The notes beneath the pieces are model-generated. The model did no database searches. It was given only the letters and a program-made list of their open reading frames with translations, and was not told the origin of the DNA. From contig NZ_QNQZ01000004.1 in the NCBI RefSeq assembly GCF_003390935.1, forward strand, positions 186,001 through 250,000: DNA of 64,000 nucleotides, given 5' to 3'. Shown here piece by piece: positions 36,374-45,634 of this stretch. The position numbers were made by a program, and so were the translations under genes. Origin of the DNA: Lewinella sp. IMCC34191 (lineage in GTDB: Bacteria > Bacteroidota > Bacteroidia > Chitinophagales > Saprospiraceae). Position 1 is the stretch's first letter. Each line of letters opens with the position of its first letter.

Positions 36374-36973
36374 ATGCAGTTTTCCTCCCGCCTTATTGAA
36401 GATGCCGTTAATGCCTTCGCTTCCCTGCCAGGAATTGGTAAAAAAACGGCGCTCCGCCTGGTTTTGGATTTGGTGCAGCGTCCGACGGAAGACAGTGTCC
36501 AACTGGCTCGTTCCATCGCCGGCATGCGCGAAAATATCCAGCACTGTATCACCTGCGGCAACCTGAGCGACCAGAACGTCTGCGCGATTTGCCGCGATCA
36601 ACGACGGGATAAGTCTATCATCTGCGTCGTCGAGAGCATTCGCGACGTTATGGCCATTGAGGAGACGCAGCAATACCGCGGACTGTACCATGTGTTGGGC
36701 GGGGTCATCAGCCCCATCGAAGGCATCGGTCCGGCTGATTTGAATATTGATTCGCTGATCAGCCGCGCTAAATCAGCTGAAGTGGATGAGGTCATCATGG
36801 CGATCAGTCCCACGATTGAAGGTGACACGACTATCTTCTACCTCAACAAGCAACTTGCGGACACCGACATTCAGGTCAGCAGTATCGCCCGTGGAGTAAG
36901 CTTCGGTGGGGAACTGGAGTACGCGGATGAGGTGACCCTAGGCCGGAGTATCGTAGCGCGGCGGAAGCTCTAG
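36374..36973 (+). CDS. recR: Recombination mediator RecR
   Basis: 199 aa, typical length. N-terminal helix-hairpin-helix (FASLPGIGKKTALRL), Cys4 zinc finger (CITCGNLSDQNVCAIC, about 56-71), Toprim domain (IICVVESIRDVMAIE) and the C-terminal Walker-like part. RecR acts with RecO and RecF to load RecA. Its last 36 bases overlap the 3' end of the opposite-strand coaD gene. Confidence 0.97.
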   Translation: MQFSSRLIEDAVNAFASLPGIGKKTALRLVLDLVQRPTEDSVQLARSIAGMRENIQHCITCGNLSDQNVCAICRDQRRDKSIICVVESIRDVMAIEETQQYRGLYHVLGGVISPIEGIGPADLNIDSLISRAKSAEVDEVIMAISPTIEGDTTIFYLNKQLADTDIQVSSIARGVSFGGELEYADEVTLGRSIVARRKL

Positions 36974-37417
36974 CTGCGGGGGTAGAAAGGGCCGGGCATC
37001 GCCGCCTCCCTTAATGATCTCCCGAACGATCGTCGAGCTGATGTGACTGTAGGCGGGTTGGCTTATGAGAAAAATAGTTTCCAGGCCTTCCCCAACTATT
37101 TCATTTAATTGGGAGATGGTTTTCTCGTAATCGAAATCGCTGGCATTGCGCAGGCCGCGTAATAAGTAGCGGGCACCGATTTTGCGACAGTAGTGGGCGG
37201 TGAGCCCCTCAAAGCTGTCCACGGAAATACGGTTGTCGTCGGCAAAAACCTCCCGTAACCATTCCATTCGTTGTTCCAGGTCAAACAAATAGCTTTTCTG
37301 ACTATTTACGCCTACCGCGACCACGACGCGGTCGAAGAGCGGTACAGCCCGTTTGACGAGTTCGACGTGACCTACGGTGATGGGGTCGAAGGATCCGGGG
37401 AAGACGGCAGTACTCAT
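36938..37417 (-). CDS. coaD: Phosphopantetheine adenylyltransferase CoaD
   Basis: 159 aa, full length. FPGSFDPITVGH carries the T/HxGH nucleotidyl-transfer motif (T14, H17), with RYLLRGLRNASDFDYE and SSTIVREI later, all diagnostic. It makes dephospho-CoA from phosphopantetheine and ATP. It is convergent with recR and their coding ends overlap by 36 bp. Confidence 0.97.
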   Translation of the reverse strand: MSTAVFPGSFDPITVGHVELVKRAVPLFDRVVVAVGVNSQKSYLFDLEQRMEWLREVFADDNRISVDSFEGLTAHYCRKIGARYLLRGLRNASDFDYEKTISQLNEIVGEGLETIFLISQPAYSHISSTIVREIIKGGGDARPFLPPQLELPPRYDTPA

Positions 37418-37460
37418 GGTTTTGATGACCTGTTGGGGGTGACGTAAAGTAGGAATATTC

Positions 37461-37476
37461 TACGTTTGTAATTTTG
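37461..37476 (+). promoter_or_regulatory. Two overlapping -7 elements before a glycosyltransferase pair
   Basis: TACGTTTG (37461-37468) and TAATTTTG (37469-37476) both fit TAnnTTTG exactly, ending 15 and 7 nt before the ATG. A very short leader is implied. Confidence 0.5.
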
Positions 37477-37483
37477 TTCTCCC

Positions 37484-38497
37484 ATGACCGCCCTACCCGA
37501 CTCTCCATATCACCTCCCTCCAGTATCACCGGATTGGCGCCGAAAAGACTGGCCCGAGGTGAGCGTTTCGGTAGTGACGTACAATCAGCAACATCTTATA
37601 GGCAGGGCGCTTGATAGTATTCTTGAGCAAGTAGTTGACTTCCCCTACGAAATTGTCGTCGGTGACGACGCTAGTGACGACGGAACCCGCCAAGTACTGC
37701 TTCAATACCAGAAGGAGTATCCCGAAATTATCAGGCTCTTGTTGTATGACACCCGGCTGCCCGGAACTCCGGGCCGGCGGAATAATATGCTCAACCCAAT
37801 GGCCTGCCGGGGAAAGTACACGGCTATACTTGACGGAGACGATTACTGGATCGACCCGAATAAACTTCAGCGGCAGTACGCGATGATGCAGCGCCACCCT
37901 AAATTGAGCTGCTGCTTTCACGATACCTTCTGTGAAGAAGTCGATATCGAAGGCCATTTGATCGAACCAGGATATCTACGAAGTAATGCACCCGGTGAGC
38001 GTCGGGCTACGGGATTCTATCCGCATGAGGAATTTTGCAAAGACCGCAATATTCGTTTGCATACCAGCTCCTGTTTCTTTCGTACGCGCATATTCGGGGG
38101 TTGGCCACCAGGCTATGAGGAGGTTGTATCGGCAGATCACTACTTGTTTCTGCTGATCACCCAACGCGGTCCCGTATTTTACGAGGATCGGGTCAGTTCC
38201 GTTAACGAACGGCAAGCCAAAAGCCTTACCAACAGCCGTTACTACAATTCGGATATCCGACTAATACAGCAGATCAACGATACGGATCGCTACCGCAGGC
38301 AGTTTCCTGCCACCCGGATTACGCCAAGCTATAGTGCTTTTGCTTTTCGTATAGCTAAGCGAGTGGCTATATCAAGCGCGAAAAAAGGCCGAATTATCCG
38401 CATTCTAAGAATGGTATTACGTATCGTACGAGAACCCCGGGGAGCGTACGCCGCACTTGACCACCGCCTGCGCAAAATGTTGGGCGCATGGAAGTAA
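37484..38497 (+). CDS. Family 2 glycosyltransferase
   Basis: 337 aa. GT-A fold: VSVSVVTYNQQHLIGRALDSIL at the start, DDASDDGT, and the metal-binding ILDGDDYWIDP (about 122-132). The region QKEYPEIIRLL and the later HTSSCFFRT are typical of bacterial cell-surface GT2 enzymes. No membrane helix is evident. The donor and acceptor sugars are unknown. Its stop overlaps the next start by 10 nt, so the pair is an operon. Confidence 0.9.
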   Translation: MTALPDSPYHLPPVSPDWRRKDWPEVSVSVVTYNQQHLIGRALDSILEQVVDFPYEIVVGDDASDDGTRQVLLQYQKEYPEIIRLLLYDTRLPGTPGRRNNMLNPMACRGKYTAILDGDDYWIDPNKLQRQYAMMQRHPKLSCCFHDTFCEEVDIEGHLIEPGYLRSNAPGERRATGFYPHEEFCKDRNIRLHTSSCFFRTRIFGGWPPGYEEVVSADHYLFLLITQRGPVFYEDRVSSVNERQAKSLTNSRYYNSDIRLIQQINDTDRYRRQFPATRITPSYSAFAFRIAKRVAISSAKKGRIIRILRMVLRIVREPRGAYAALDHRLRKMLGAWK

Positions 38498-39462
38498 GCA
38501 TCGTTATTCCCGCCTACAACGCCGGAGCCTGTATAGAGCGTTCGGTATCGTCAGCTATAGCCGCCGGCTCACGGGTGCCGGGTAGGTGGGAAGTGATTGT
38601 TGTAAACAATCGCTCAACCGATAATACCTGGGAGCTGCTCCAGCAGATTGCCGCTAATCATCCCAATTTGATTCGGTTGGCAAATTGTCCGCAACCAGGG
38701 GCCTCTTTTGCTCGAAACCTGGGCACTAAACTCAGTAGCGGCAAATGGATCCAGTACCTGGATGCGGACGATGAAATACACCCGCTCAAAATAGTCCATC
38801 AGCTAAACTTAGCCGATGACGCCCAGTGGGTAGTGGGCGCTTACCAAAACCGTTACCTGAATGGCAGGAAAGAGGACGTACTGCCGAGTTCAGACTTATG
38901 GAAAGGGCTTTATTACGGTTTCCGAACGGGTCATACCATTTCAAATCTACTACAAAGAACCGCTGTGGATCAGATAGGTGGCTGGAATGAAGATCTACCA
39001 AGCAATCAAGATCCGGACCTTCACTATCGCTTATTAAAAGCGCAGGTTCCGTTTGTACTGGATCCCGTTCCGTACAGTTTCTATAATCATGATAACGGAA
39101 AAGACAGAATTACCAATAGGTTTCCGGCAAGGCAGTACGCGTTGAGGCTGGCCATGCTAATGGACGCCAACGGCTACCTGATGGATGATCGGCCAGGGTA
39201 CTGGGCTGACAACGAACCGTTTTTTTTAGGCGCTACCTTATCCGTCATCCGGCAACTCGCCACCTTCGATATTCTATCCGCGGAAAAAGCATATAACGAG
39301 ACATTCAGCGCCTCGGAAAACATCAGGAAGCTACCTGCGCTAGATATTGTCCCCCAATACACCCGCCTCTACCCCTACCTCGGATTCCGCAACGTCGAGC
39401 GGCTTCGCCTCGCCCTGGCCGGCGTAATTCCCGCAGAGCTCAAACGGATTCTAAAATCCTGA
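38488..39462 (+). CDS. Family 2 glycosyltransferase
   Basis: 324 aa. MEVSIVIPAYNAGACIERSV opens the GT-A domain; NNRSTDNTW and LDADDEIHP (DxD, about 90-98) follow. The conserved LPSNQDPDLHYRLL resembles the ED(x) acceptor block of family 2. Translationally coupled to the upstream GT2. It probably acts on the same surface polysaccharide or glycolipid. Confidence 0.9.
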   Translation: MEVSIVIPAYNAGACIERSVSSAIAAGSRVPGRWEVIVVNNRSTDNTWELLQQIAANHPNLIRLANCPQPGASFARNLGTKLSSGKWIQYLDADDEIHPLKIVHQLNLADDAQWVVGAYQNRYLNGRKEDVLPSSDLWKGLYYGFRTGHTISNLLQRTAVDQIGGWNEDLPSNQDPDLHYRLLKAQVPFVLDPVPYSFYNHDNGKDRITNRFPARQYALRLAMLMDANGYLMDDRPGYWADNEPFFLGATLSVIRQLATFDILSAEKAYNETFSASENIRKLPALDIVPQYTRLYPYLGFRNVERLRLALAGVIPAELKRILKS

Positions 39463-39519
39463 AGCCATACCTTCACGCCACTGACCTTTCAGCTCTTCTC
39501 CGCTTAACCCCCACCCATC

Positions 39520-40602
39520 ATGTCAGGCAATACCCACGGCACCCTATTCCGCGTCACCACTTTCGGCGAAAGCCACGGCGTTGGCCTCGGAGTGACCATT
39601 GACGGTTGCCCCGCCGGCCTGACGCTTGATCTTGATGCCATTCAAAGCGAAATGGCCCGCCGGCGCCCGGGACAGAGCAAAATCGTGACCCAACGCAAAG
39701 AAGGGGATACCGTGGAAATTTTGTCCGGCATTTTCGAAGGGAAAACCACCGGTACGCCCATCGGCATAGTGATTTACAATCAGGATCAGCGAAGCAAGGA
39801 CTATAGTCACATCCAGGATAAGTACCGACCCAGTCACGCCGATTATACCTTCTCGGCCAAGTACGGTAATCGCGACTACCGTGGCGGTGGCCGCTCGTCT
39901 GCCCGGGAAACGGCCGCCCGTGTCGCCGCCGGTGCCGTAGCCCGTCAATTGCTCGGCGGCATGGGAATCACTATTCAAAGCTACGTCGATCAGGTCGGGC
40001 ACATCCAGACCGGCAAAACGCATGACGAGCTCGACCTTGGGCTAATAGATTCCAATGACGTCCGCTGTCCAGACCCGAATACCGCCGCGGAAATGGAAAA
40101 AAAGATCCTGGAAGTTCGCAAAGATGGCGACACGATCGGCGGAATCGTGAAGTGCGTGATCAAAGGCGTCCCCGCCGGCTGGGGCGAACCCGTGTTCGAC
40201 AAACTACACGCGGACCTTGGTAAAGCGATCCTCAGTATCAACGCCTGCAAAGGCTTCGAGTACGGTAGCGGTTTCGCGGGGGTGAGCATGCGGGGCAGCG
40301 AACACAACGATGCCTTCTACACCGATGACGACGGGCGTACGCGTACCCGTACCAACAGAAGCGGGGGCATTCAGGGCGGCATATCGAACGGCGAGGACAT
40401 CTATTTTCGGGCTGCCTTCAAACCAGTGGCCACGATCGTTTCCGACCAGGACAGTATCAACGAAGCGGGTCAATCGGTTACGGTTACGGGTAAGGGTCGA
40501 CACGACCCCTGCGTCCTGCCACGGGCCGTTCCGATCGTCGATGCGATGGCGGCACTAGTTCTGGCGGATCATTGTCTGCGGGCGCGCGCTAACCGGTTAT
40601 AA
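39520..40602 (+). CDS. aroC: Chorismate synthase AroC
   Basis: 360 aa. Signatures include [18 protein letters not shown] near the start, [34 protein letters not shown] and, near the end, [19 protein letters not shown]. It forms chorismate from EPSP, needing reduced FMN, for aromatic amino acids and quinones. Monocistronic, independent of the other shikimate genes. Confidence 0.98.
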   Translation: MSGNTHGTLFRVTTFGESHGVGLGVTIDGCPAGLTLDLDAIQSEMARRRPGQSKIVTQRKEGDTVEILSGIFEGKTTGTPIGIVIYNQDQRSKDYSHIQDKYRPSHADYTFSAKYGNRDYRGGGRSSARETAARVAAGAVARQLLGGMGITIQSYVDQVGHIQTGKTHDELDLGLIDSNDVRCPDPNTAAEMEKKILEVRKDGDTIGGIVKCVIKGVPAGWGEPVFDKLHADLGKAILSINACKGFEYGSGFAGVSMRGSEHNDAFYTDDDGRTRTRTNRSGGIQGGISNGEDIYFRAAFKPVATIVSDQDSINEAGQSVTVTGKGRHDPCVLPRAVPIVDAMAALVLADHCLRARANRL

Positions 40603-40609
40603 ATCCTAA

Positions 40610-41218
40610 TCAAGATTTCGGAACCTCCCAGCCATAAGCCACCCAGTCTTCCAAGCGGTCCACATCGGAAAATTTACGCAGGGTCGCTACCGATAAGCCC
40701 CGCTTTGCAGCACGTTGCATCGTTTCCTCGAATACCGTATCTACACTCCAGGTCATTTCGGTGAAGAGATATGGATGCGCGTGTCGCATACCTAATAGAT
40801 AATAGCCGCCGTCCTCGGCCGGCCCAACTACGAGCTCATCCGTGCTTAAGGCACTAAAAGCTTGGTTTAGCAATTCAGTAGTGACTCCCGGACAGTCACT
40901 TCCAATTATAACGATACGGTCGTGCCCCCGAACAAATGCATGGTCGAAGGCGGCTGCCATCCTTTCTCCCAAGCCTTCACCGACCTGCACTAGTTTGATA
41001 AAATCTCCGTTCGGCCACCCATCCTCGTCGTCTACGAAAGAGGAGTAGTGCAGGTACCGGGTGACGCCCTGCAGCCCAAGCGCCTGTTTCCGGGTATGCT
41101 CCATCAAGCGATCGTACATCACCAGCGCCTGCTTATTACCCACATCCTTAGCCAGGCGGGTTTTCGTTTTCCCGGCAATCGGATTCTTAACCATAATGAT
41201 AAGGGCGGGGCGCTGCAT
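40610..41218 (-). CDS. TIGR04282-type glycosyltransferase (DUF2064)
   Basis: 202 aa from the ATG at 41218, where MQRPALIIMVKNPIAGKTKTRLA matches the family start; the frame open to 41320 adds a leader not typical of the family. IIGSDCPGVT supplies the metal site and GPAEDGGYYLLGM the donor loop. The family is named for arsenosugar biosynthesis glycosyltransferases, but no other arsenic gene is near, so that role is not assumed. Ends 7 nt from aroC. Confidence 0.85.
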   Translation of the reverse strand: MQRPALIIMVKNPIAGKTKTRLAKDVGNKQALVMYDRLMEHTRKQALGLQGVTRYLHYSSFVDDEDGWPNGDFIKLVQVGEGLGERMAAAFDHAFVRGHDRIVIIGSDCPGVTTELLNQAFSALSTDELVVGPAEDGGYYLLGMRHAHPYLFTEMTWSVDTVFEETMQRAAKRGLSVATLRKFSDVDRLEDWVAYGWEVPKS

Positions 41219-41293
41219 GGGGGGAAGATAAGCCTTCAGCCGCTGCAAACCATAGATCGTGGCTTCGGTTATAGTACACCCAACCCGAGGATT

Positions 41294-41581
41294 ATGATGC
41301 AAGCTAGCTGGAAAGGGCAAGTCCTGGCACGAAGCGAATCAACGAAAGAAGTTGAGGGTAATCACTATTTCCCTAGTGATAGCCTTCACCCGGCTTACTT
41401 TTCTGACAGCAACACGACCACACACTGCGGCTGGAAAGGAGATTGCCGTTACTATAATATTACGGTAGACGGTCAGTCCAACCCCGATGCCGCCTGGTAC
41501 TACCCTGAACCTTACGCCCGTGCCGAACACATCAAGGGGCACGTCGCGTTTTGGAAGGGGGTTCAGGTAGAAGAAATTTAG
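41294..41581 (+). CDS. DUF427 domain protein
   Basis: 95 aa from the ATG at 41294, supported by a typical start (MMQASWKGQVLARSEST). One DUF427 beta-domain: YFPSDSL, the HCGWKGDCRYYNI signature and AWYYPEPYARAEHIKGHVAFW. Function of the family is unsettled. It lies 9 nt before egtB on the same strand, so it may take part in, or be co-regulated with, ergothioneine synthesis; that link is inferred. Confidence 0.85.
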   Translation: MMQASWKGQVLARSESTKEVEGNHYFPSDSLHPAYFSDSNTTTHCGWKGDCRYYNITVDGQSNPDAAWYYPEPYARAEHIKGHVAFWKGVQVEEI

Positions 41582-41590
41582 ACTATCAGC

Positions 41591-42853
41591 GTGACGATAT
41601 CAGCACCGACAGCCACGGCAATTCAAGACCAGTATGTTCGCGTACGGCAACAGTCTATCCACTTGTGCGAACCCCTGCAGGCAGAAGATTTTACGGTGCA
41701 GCCCGTCGATGATGTCAGCCCACCCAAGTGGCACCTCGGTCACTCTACCTGGTTCTTTGAAAATTTTCTTCTTGTCCCCCACCTGCCAGGCTATCAATGC
41801 TACGACGAGCGGCTGAACTGGTTTTTCAATAGCTATTACGAAAGCCAGGGACCCCGCATACTGCGTAGTGACCGTGGAAACATGACCCGTCCCGCGCTGG
41901 AGCAGATCCTGGAGTATCGACAATACGTAGACCGAGCCATGGAAGCGTTGCTGGACCGCGATGTGCCGGCAATCACCCAGCTTACCGAGCTGGGACTCCA
42001 CCACGAGCAACAGCACCAGGAACTTCTTCTAAGCGACATCAAATACATTCTGGGGAGTAATCCGTTACACCCCTCCTACCGTGAAGACGCCAAGACGTCC
42101 TCACCCACTATTCCTCATCGGTATATATCGGTTGAAGGCGGCCGCTACTCGATCGGCCACGAAGGGGAAGATTTTTGCTGGGATAACGAATTGAGCCGGC
42201 ACGACGTACTGGTTCAAGATTTTGGTATCGGCTCGCGTTTGGTCACCAACGGAGAATACCTCGACTTCATGAAAGACAACGGCTACGGCCGGTTTGAACT
42301 CTGGCAAATGGAAGGTATTGCCTGGGCCCGAAATCTTGAAGTAAAGGCTCCTCTATACTGGTACCGTGAAGGTGACGAATGGATGCAGTACACGCTTGAT
42401 CGCGGTTTAACCCGCATCGACCCTTCCCTTCCGGTCACGCACGTCAGTTGGTACGAAGCGGACGCGTATGCCCGCTGGGCCGATGCCCGCTTGGCCACCG
42501 AGTTTGAATGGGAGATCGCCTGCGCAAAGCTACAGCCGGAGGTTCCAGCTTCTGGCAACTGGGTAGAGCGAGCGGATTATCATCCCACTGCCGCCGCGTC
42601 AAGCGAGGACAACCAATTGATGGGGCATTGCTGGGAATGGACGAACTCTGCCTATCTTCCCTACCCACGTTACCCCCGGCCGGAGGGAGCACTGGGCGAG
42701 TACAACGGCAAGTTTATGATCAATCAGATGGTACTGCGGGGCGGAAGCTGCGCCACTCCCAGGAGCCATATTCGACCAACATACCGCAATTTCTTTCAGC
42801 CCGACAAACGGTGGCAATTCACTGGTATCCGACTAGCAAAAGACCTACTATGA
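41591..42853 (+). CDS. egtB: Ergothioneine sulfoxide synthase EgtB
   Basis: 420 aa from a GTG start. N-terminal DinB domain with iron ligands: KWHLGHSTWFF gives H51, and LGLHHEQQHQELLL gives H138 and H142 (H-x3-H-x-E). The C-terminal sulfatase-modifying-factor-like domain (about 175-420) has VSWYEADAYARWADARLATEFEW and LRGGSCATP. It joins a thiol to N-trimethylhistidine using O2. The sulfur donor (cysteine or gamma-Glu-Cys) cannot be told; no egtA is near. Stop overlaps egtD by 4 nt. Confidence 0.94.
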   Translation: MTISAPTATAIQDQYVRVRQQSIHLCEPLQAEDFTVQPVDDVSPPKWHLGHSTWFFENFLLVPHLPGYQCYDERLNWFFNSYYESQGPRILRSDRGNMTRPALEQILEYRQYVDRAMEALLDRDVPAITQLTELGLHHEQQHQELLLSDIKYILGSNPLHPSYREDAKTSSPTIPHRYISVEGGRYSIGHEGEDFCWDNELSRHDVLVQDFGIGSRLVTNGEYLDFMKDNGYGRFELWQMEGIAWARNLEVKAPLYWYREGDEWMQYTLDRGLTRIDPSLPVTHVSWYEADAYARWADARLATEFEWEIACAKLQPEVPASGNWVERADYHPTAAASSEDNQLMGHCWEWTNSAYLPYPRYPRPEGALGEYNGKFMINQMVLRGGSCATPRSHIRPTYRNFFQPDKRWQFTGIRLAKDLL

Positions 42854-43827
42854 CCGTCTCCCCAACCTCCCCCACCCTGCTCAGTGCATTTGCCGAAGAT
42901 GTCGTCAGCGGGCTGTCCGGCGATCAACCCCGGCTCAGCAGTAAATGGTTTTATGATGAACGTGGAAGTAAATTATTCCAGTCCATTATGCAAACCGATG
43001 AGTATTATCTGACGAATGCGGAGGAAGAAATTTTTCGCGCTTGTGGTAAGGATCTTTTGGCACGAACGGACGGAAAGCCCTTTGATCTCATTGAGTTAGG
43101 CGCGGGAGATGGTACCAAGACCCAGTACATTATTGAGACGTTCCTGGCCCATAAAGCACGGTTCGCCTACCGCCCCATAGATCTGAACGCCAGTGCGCTG
43201 AAGGAACTAAGTGAGTTGATTAACGTTCGGTGGCCTAAGCTTGACTTTGAACCCATTCAGGCGGATTACTTCGAGGCCTTGAACAGGCTGGGTAATTCCT
43301 CCGGTACCCGCCAGCGATTGTTGCTTTTCCCCGGCGCCAACATCGGCAATTTTACACCGGGTGAAGCAGTGGAAATTCTAAAAAGGATTCGCTCCTTCCT
43401 CTCGCCGGGCGACCTGTTACTGACGGGCTTCGACCTGAAAAAGGATCCGGCCGTTGTGCTGGCCGCCTACAATGATCCGCAGGGCTACACGGCCTCGTTC
43501 AACTTAAACCTTCTTGAACGAATCAACCGGGAACTGAAGGGTAACTTCGTACTGGATTGTTGGCGGCACTGGGAGACTTATGATCCGTCGACCGGTTCCG
43601 CGAAAAGCTTTCTGGTCCCCATAGAGGATCAGTCCGTGCGCATTGGGGTAGCCGGCCGCAACTTCAATTTCCGCGCCTGGCAGCCCGTTGAAGTCGAGAT
43701 CAGTCAGAAATACTCTTTGCGGGAAGTCGAAGGTATGGCCGATGCCGCGGGCTTTGAATTCGTCGAGCACTACCAGGACAGCAAACAGTACTTTACAGAT
43801 AGCCTATGGCGGGTACCCAGCCGCTAA
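42850..43827 (+). CDS. egtD: L-histidine N-alpha-methyltransferase EgtD
   Basis: 325 aa from ATG at 42850 (overlapping the egtB stop). Family motifs: SKWFYDERGSKLFQSIMQTDEYYLTNAE, the SAM-binding LIELGAGDGTKT, and FPGANIGNFTPGEAVEIL. It trimethylates histidine to hercynine, the EgtB substrate. A separate C-S lyase (EgtE) is not adjacent. The 3' end overlaps the convergent glycosyltransferase gene by 35 bp. Confidence 0.95.
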   Translation: MTVSPTSPTLLSAFAEDVVSGLSGDQPRLSSKWFYDERGSKLFQSIMQTDEYYLTNAEEEIFRACGKDLLARTDGKPFDLIELGAGDGTKTQYIIETFLAHKARFAYRPIDLNASALKELSELINVRWPKLDFEPIQADYFEALNRLGNSSGTRQRLLLFPGANIGNFTPGEAVEILKRIRSFLSPGDLLLTGFDLKKDPAVVLAAYNDPQGYTASFNLNLLERINRELKGNFVLDCWRHWETYDPSTGSAKSFLVPIEDQSVRIGVAGRNFNFRAWQPVEVEISQKYSLREVEGMADAAGFEFVEHYQDSKQYFTDSLWRVPSR

Positions 43828-44653
43828 CCCACCACTTCAGTTTAAGTATATCGAGTGCCTTTAGATTGCCCCGTTCAAGGACGTATCTACTCAGCGCTTC
43901 CTCGGGCATGAACTCCGATAGAGATGAAACCTTGGGATACCGGTCTGCGAACGTGGTCAATCGGGTCCTCACCGTGGGATATTGCTTTCGTAACAAGCGC
44001 AGGCTTTCTACCTCCCGCTTCTGCTTTGCCAAGAAATCCCGATTCTTCATCAGCCCAAGGTGAATAACCGGATTGTCGACGTATTGAATCGTGATGTTGG
44101 CAGGTACCAGCAGTTGCCCCCAAAGTGTATCCGAATGTCCGAGAGCCTCCGACTCCGGGAAGGGATGCGCTAGCAGGATGTCCTTTCTGACCACAAAATT
44201 GTTACTCTGAAAGAATCGATTGCGGCGGCGCGCAGGAGCAGAGGCCTCCCTGCGCCGACCGTAATGCCAGTGAAGGAACAATTCCGGATCCTGGGGCCGC
44301 TTATCGGCGTACCGCGTTCCCCCTACCATCACAACCGCTGGCAGGCGTTGTACGTAATTAGCCAGAAAATTCGTATCCGGCCAGCAGTCGTCATCCAGCA
44401 TGAGAAGATATTCACCGGCGGCCTCGCGCGCCATCACATTACGTAGTGCCTCTCTGCTGACGGTGCAGCTGTGACGAACGTACCGGGTGAGGGGCAGTTG
44501 TCCAATGGCTTGGTTCTGCGCTAGATATTGATCTTCGGAAGTATCGTACACCAAAATCTCCACATCCTTATCTACGGAGTTTGCTTGCCGCAACACCTCG
44601 TTAATCAGGGGAAGAACATTGTAATTGAATACCGGTATGCATACAGACAACAT
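43793..44653 (-). CDS. Family 2 glycosyltransferase
   Basis: 286 aa. MLSVCIPVFNYNVLPLINEV opens the GT-A domain and LLMLDDDCWPDTNF (about 88-101) supplies the acidic metal site. SNNFVVRKDILLAHPFPE fits the acceptor region of family 2. Its 3' end overlaps egtD by 35 bp. Monocistronic. Confidence 0.88.
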   Translation of the reverse strand: MLSVCIPVFNYNVLPLINEVLRQANSVDKDVEILVYDTSEDQYLAQNQAIGQLPLTRYVRHSCTVSREALRNVMAREAAGEYLLMLDDDCWPDTNFLANYVQRLPAVVMVGGTRYADKRPQDPELFLHWHYGRRREASAPARRRNRFFQSNNFVVRKDILLAHPFPESEALGHSDTLWGQLLVPANITIQYVDNPVIHLGLMKNRDFLAKQKREVESLRLLRKQYPTVRTRLTTFADRYPKVSSLSEFMPEEALSRYVLERGNLKALDILKLKWWVSGWVPAIGYL

Positions 44654-44741
44654 ATCAGTAAGGGGAGTAGAAGGGTAAGTCCAGTGCTTCTAAACCAAAA
44701 CTTCCTCGTGGGGTTCGGCCGGAGCATTTCAGATGTCTAAC

Positions 44742-45377
44742 TTATGGGGAGCAGGCGCTTCTCAACTCCGCATTAAAACGCGCATAGTATGGGCGCGCTT
44801 CCGCATGGCCACTGCGCACAAATCGAAGGGGATAGCCATTCTCGAGCCGAAAGCCATCCTCGATTACCGTTGCCATTTGTTCGTAGTTGAATGAGTCGAG
44901 ATTAGTCGCTTCCCGCAAGCCGGGAAGACCTCCGTAGTCGTATCCCATTTTCGTGCGTTGGCCCGCTAGCGCCCGGGGAATATAGAGCGCCCCCCGATGC
45001 ACGTATTGCCATACGTGTACCATCTCGTGCACCAGGGTTGGGGGCGATAAGGTCCCCCAACTGTTGATTGTGAAAAAGCTGACATAGGCAATACCATATT
45101 GCCGCGGACCGATATACGCTCGTTCGTGTAACCGAATGCGGTCGTATGGTATGGAGGTTCCGAAGATGGGATAAAGGAAATCAAATTCCTCCGGACGCAA
45201 CCGACGGACTCCGGAGCAGAGTGAGTTGGAAACGCTTTCGTAGAGGTCAAATAGAAACAGCCATTCACCGACCTGAAAAAGGCGGTCGAGGTACGAAGTT
45301 TGGACGGCCGATGGTGGCAACGATGCTTGTAGACGCCTGAAGCGTAAATGCCAGCGTGAATGAATAGAAAAGTCCAT
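44742..45377 (-). CDS. DUF4157-like zinc-peptidase-related protein
   Basis: 211 aa from the ATG at 45377; the frame is open upstream into the tRNA-like RNA, so a longer start is unlikely. PEEFDFLYPIFGTSIPYDRIRL and HEMVHVWQ (HExxH) match the DUF4157/'vgr-related' group, which carries a putative zinc peptidase motif. No signal peptide is visible. It follows the tRNA-like genes on the same strand at 70 nt. Substrate and role are unknown. Confidence 0.65.
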   Translation of the reverse strand: MDFSIHSRWHLRFRRLQASLPPSAVQTSYLDRLFQVGEWLFLFDLYESVSNSLCSGVRRLRPEEFDFLYPIFGTSIPYDRIRLHERAYIGPRQYGIAYVSFFTINSWGTLSPPTLVHEMVHVWQYVHRGALYIPRALAGQRTKMGYDYGGLPGLREATNLDSFNYEQMATVIEDGFRLENGYPLRFVRSGHAEARPYYARFNAELRSACSP

Positions 45378-45446
45378 CGCAAAAAAATCGGGTTGCAAAG
45401 CTAATGCCCGCAACCCGCAACTAAACTTCGTAATCAAAACTATAGG

Positions 45447-45598
45447 CTGTAGGGGCAGGAGTCGAACCTGCACGGGGCGGTTAGCCACACTTCATTGCTC
45501 CGAAGAGCACTACTCACGCGGAGCACTGAATGGTGGTTTATTCCGACCTCCCCACCCGCGAGACAAGCGGGCATGGCTGCCAATTTCATCACCCTACA
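45447..45598 (-). ncRNA. tRNA-like RNA with expanded variable region, copy 1
   Basis: About 152 nt. On the minus strand: acceptor TGTAGGG pairs with CCCTACA; D arm ATG..CAT with TTGG in the loop; anticodon arm CCCGC/GCGGG around TTGTCTC (GTC in the anticodon place, but U at 37); T arm GCAGG-TTCGACT-CCTGC. Between the anticodon and T arms are about 75 nt instead of 4-20: outer stem GGGGAGGT/ACCGCCCC, then a long inner stem CCAC..TTCA..TGCTCC with GGAGCA..TGAA..GTGG. The 3' end reads GCCT, so no encoded CCA. It lies 36 nt after copy 2 on the same strand and is probably co-transcribed. Not a normal tRNA and not tmRNA. Function unknown. Confidence 0.75.
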
Positions 45599-45634
45599 CG
45601 ATAACCGGTGCATATTCAAAATCCACCAGTAGAT

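Noticed and set aside
40610-41218. Arsenosugar pathway gene
   Set aside because: The family name implies it, but no arsenic-related gene is nearby.
45447-45598. Ordinary tRNA-Asp(GTC) call
   Set aside because: The anticodon place reads GTC, but U37, the ~75-nt variable region and an existing normal tRNA-Asp argue against a standard decoding tRNA.
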